DNA of 7,098 nt from Bacteroidales bacterium. GTDB taxonomy: Bacteria > Bacteroidota > Bacteroidia > Bacteroidales > VadinHA17. Position 1 is the first letter of the stretch, and the number at the start of each line of letters is the position of its first letter. A model generated the notes under the pieces. That model searched no databases, was not told the origin of the DNA, and saw only the letters and a list, made by a program, of their open reading frames with translations. Of the stretch, positions 5,709-7,098 are shown piece after piece. The DNA lies in NCBI GenBank assembly GCA_016936695.1, contig JAFGXK010000152.1, positions 1 to 7,098 of the forward strand, read 5' to 3'. The position numbers were made by a program, and so were the translations under genes.

Positions 5709-5843
5709 TTCGGTTCTGACGCAACCTTCCGGCGATATTTTTCATCTATGAGATGTAAATAAACCAACATTCAATATATCGCATTTACCCTGGAATTAAC
5801 CTAAATTCTACCTTCGAAAAACCGGGCGCAAACCCGGTTTTTC
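5709..5843 (+). ncRNA. Putative structured small RNA or terminated leader
   Basis: The stretch between a TAnnTTTG element (5695-5702) and a strong terminator (5816-5843) has no open reading frame of note, only ATG AGA TGT AAA TAA at 5748. It can fold into several local stems: GGTT/AACC (5712-5715 with 5723-5726); GCGATAT/ATATCGC (5732-5738 with 5776-5782) enclosing CATCT/AGATG (5743-5747 with 5751-5755, loop ATG); GAATT/AATTC (5793-5797 with 5804-5808); and then the terminator. About 135 nt would be transcribed. It may be a free small RNA, or the leader of the downstream lipoprotein gene. I do not recognise an RNA family. Stems were found by eye, and some short ones may be chance in AT-rich DNA. 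Confidence 0.35.
5816..5843 (+). terminator. Perfect GC-rich intrinsic terminator in a divergent intergenic region
   Basis: GAAAAACCGGG (5816-5826) pairs perfectly with CCCGGTTTTTC (5833-5843) around a CGCAAA loop. The GC core plus the T-run on the 3' side is the classic intrinsic terminator form. Because of the A-run on the 5' side it could act on both strands. Neither flanking gene ends here: the TPR gene reads away to the left and the lipoprotein gene starts 75 nt to the right. The hairpin must therefore end a non-coding transcript or act as an attenuator. Confidence 0.8.
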
Positions 5844-5845
5844 CA

Positions 5846-5876
5846 TTTAATGTCCCGATCCATAATTTTACTTTCG
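5846..5876 (+). promoter_or_regulatory. Candidate promoter of the PD40 lipoprotein gene
   Basis: TTTA (5846-5849), 19 nt, then TACTTTCG (5869-5876) approximates TTTG-N19-TAnnTTTG with one mismatch in each box. It starts just after the terminator stem and would give a leader of about 35 nt before the ATG at 5918. The same TTTA-N19-TACTTT arrangement is seen before the MFS gene. Inferred from motif and spacing. Confidence 0.4.
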
Positions 5877-5917
5877 GGAGGCCGTTTTAAAGTAATAAGG
5901 CAAATACCTGTTTAACC

Positions 5918-6916
5918 ATGAAAATAAAAACAAGATATCTCATTTCATCAATGTCGGTGATGGCAGCTTTTCTGCTTACCCTATCGTGCGAGAAGAAAAC
6001 CACACCTGCTCTTATAGAAAGGGGGACCTTCCCCGATTCCCTGATCATATTGTCGGATATCAACTCAGCCTATGATGATTACAACTCCGACATTCATCAG
6101 CTGTCGGCCGGGAGTCCGATTGTTTTCTCAAGCAACAGGGGAAGCAGCGGAGGCCAGTTTGATCTTGTGCACGGAGCATTTGCATACAGTTTTGTTCAGG
6201 AAAACGGTGATTTCTTAATGTTTTCGGAAATGGCGCCTGATCCCTTTCTCGCACAGCTTGTTTTAAAAGTCAATACGGCCGGGGATGATTTTGGTCCTTA
6301 CAGGTTTTACAGCCCGATCGACGGTTATGAATATCTTGTAGTTTCGTCGGAATACACCTCCGGAGATCTTGATTTTCAATACACAAAAAATCTTCCCTAT
6401 TTCGGCACCGCTATTCCTGCGATAGCTGATTCAAAGCCTGTTGCCCTGCTGAATTCCTCCGCCAACGACGCTTATTTCTGTTTTAACCCCGGTCAGGATA
6501 CAGTATATTTTTGTCGCGACACTGATGGCAGCTTCGATATCTGGATGTTACCTAAGCAAACAGAAGCAAACATGGATGAATGGTTTTCGCAGGAAGCTGC
6601 TAACCCTGTCAGGGTGGATGCATTGAGCAGTGCAGCCAACGACAAATGTCCCTACATTTTCAGGAAGATCATGGTATTTGCCTCCGACCGTGAGGGAGGA
6701 GAGGGTGGATTTGACCTTTATTATTCGGAATTCGAAAACGGAGCCTGGGGCACTCCCGTAAATTTCGGACCTGCGATAAACACAGCATCAGATGAGTACC
6801 GGCCGATACTTTCGGGGAATGAGGAATTTACAAATATGTTCCTGCTTTTCTCATCGAACAGGCCCGGCGGAAAGGGCGGATATGACCTGTATTTTCGCGG
6901 TACAGACCTCTTTTAG
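5918..6916 (+). CDS. Secreted lipoprotein with PD40 (WD40-like) beta-propeller repeats
   Basis: The 332-residue protein starts with a lipoprotein signal peptide: basic MKIKTR, hydrophobic 8-22, and LTLSC with the likely lipidated Cys24. The -3 Thr makes the lipobox imperfect, but such boxes are common in Bacteroidetes. The mature part begins EKKTTP. PD40-type blades are seen at 68-84 (IVFSSNRGSSGGQFDLV), 196-211 (VYFCRDTDGSFDIWML), 252-269 (MVFASDREGGEGGFDLYY) and 309-326 (LLFSSNRPGGKGGYDLYF). The segment NGAWGTPVNFGPAINTASDEYRP (274-296) is the usual inter-blade linker. The less regular middle (90-190) probably supplies further blades. These repeats resemble those of TolB and of OmpA-fused PD40 proteins, but there is no OmpA domain. 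It is likely anchored in the outer membrane or facing the periplasm. No upstream SD is seen. Ligand and role are unknown. It is a single-gene unit, convergent with folD. Confidence 0.85.
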   Translation: MKIKTRYLISSMSVMAAFLLTLSCEKKTTPALIERGTFPDSLIILSDINSAYDDYNSDIHQLSAGSPIVFSSNRGSSGGQFDLVHGAFAYSFVQENGDFLMFSEMAPDPFLAQLVLKVNTAGDDFGPYRFYSPIDGYEYLVVSSEYTSGDLDFQYTKNLPYFGTAIPAIADSKPVALLNSSANDAYFCFNPGQDTVYFCRDTDGSFDIWMLPKQTEANMDEWFSQEAANPVRVDALSSAANDKCPYIFRKIMVFASDREGGEGGFDLYYSEFENGAWGTPVNFGPAINTASDEYRPILSGNEEFTNMFLLFSSNRPGGKGGYDLYFRGTDLF

Positions 6917-6921
6917 CCTAA

Positions 6922-7098
6922 TTATTTTTTCTCAACCGCCATAAGTGTATTCCGCAGAAGAGCCACCCTCGTCATGGGACCGACTCCGCCCGGAACGGGC
7001 GTGATATATGAGCAAAGGGGTGCAACATTTTCAAAATCGACGTCACCGGCAAGCCGCCAGCCCGATTTTGTGGCCGAAGAAGGCAACCGGGTGGTACC
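6922..7098 (-). CDS. folD: FolD bifunctional methylenetetrahydrofolate dehydrogenase/cyclohydrolase, C-terminal end (cut at window edge)
   Basis: The minus strand reads 58 in-frame residues from the right edge to a TAA at 6924-6922. The segment contains GDVDFENV (residues 18-25 of the fragment) and the FolD signature ITPVPGGVGPMT (32-43), followed by the usual helix VALLRNTLMAVEKK. FolD oxidises 5,10-methylene-THF to methenyl-THF with NADP+ and hydrolyses it to 10-formyl-THF in the cytoplasm. The fragment opens with GTTRLP, where FolD proteins have their last nucleotide-binding strand. The N-terminal catalytic Lys and Tyr region is outside the window. It ends 5 nt from the stop of the lipoprotein gene on the other strand, with no room for a separate terminator. 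Identity is firm for the part seen. Confidence 0.93.
   Translation of the reverse strand, partial: GTTRLPSSATKSGWRLAGDVDFENVAPLCSYITPVPGGVGPMTRVALLRNTLMAVEKK

Noticed and set aside
5748..5762. ATG AGA TGT AAA TAA as a leader peptide in the intergenic region.
   Set aside because: It has only four codons, and the ATG forms the loop of a CATCT/AGATG hairpin. No SD is present, so translation is not supported.
7093..7098. The window ends in GGTACC, a KpnI site.
   Set aside because: A six-base site at the edge may be chance, and folD continues through it in frame. It says nothing reliable about cloning or a boundary.

Overview
The window looks like chromosomal DNA from a Bacteroidetes (Bacteroidota) bacterium, most likely of the Bacteroidales/Cytophagia-like environmental kind. 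The evidence is the family-specific flavour of the proteins (a FucP-type sugar permease, the ExbB/ExbD pair, a PD40 lipoprotein, a phosphosulfolactate synthase-like protein), the near absence of strong Shine-Dalgarno sites, and several exact matches to the Bacteroidetes -7 promoter element TAnnTTTG in intergenic DNA. Species cannot be fixed from this sequence.

Layout from left to right. (1) 1-370, minus strand: the N-terminal third of a FucP-type MFS sugar transporter, cut by the window edge. (2) 371-534: a divergent control region with a promoter candidate on each strand. (3) 535-2426, plus strand: truA, then exbB and exbD, which are 1 nt apart. No TonB gene follows them. (4) 2427-2517: a convergent gap holding a terminator-like 11-bp hairpin. 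(5) 2518-5564, minus strand: a likely operon transcribed TPR protein, then a phosphosulfolactate synthase-like enzyme, then aroE. A structured 92-bp spacer separates the first two and only 12 bp the last two. (6) 5565-5917: a 353-bp divergent intergenic region, the most interesting stretch. It has promoter candidates in both directions, and a perfect GC-rich terminator hairpin that has no protein-coding gene upstream of it on the plus strand. The DNA before that terminator starts with a TAnnTTTG element and folds into several stems. This is best explained by a small RNA or an attenuated leader. (7) 5918-6916, plus strand: a secreted lipoprotein with PD40 beta-propeller motifs. (8) 6922-7098, minus strand: the C-terminal end of folD, cut by the window edge and meeting the lipoprotein gene tail-to-tail with a 5-bp gap.

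The genes are mainly housekeeping: tRNA modification, TonB-dependent transport energisation, the shikimate pathway and one-carbon folate metabolism. They are mixed with lineage-specific genes: the TPR protein, the ComA-like enzyme and the PD40 lipoprotein. There are no insertion sequences, CRISPR arrays, tRNAs, rRNAs or signs of recent transfer. The best leads are the putative structured RNA at about 5709-5843, a Glu-to-Gln change at the critical ExbB TM3 position, and the ComA-like/aroE pairing.
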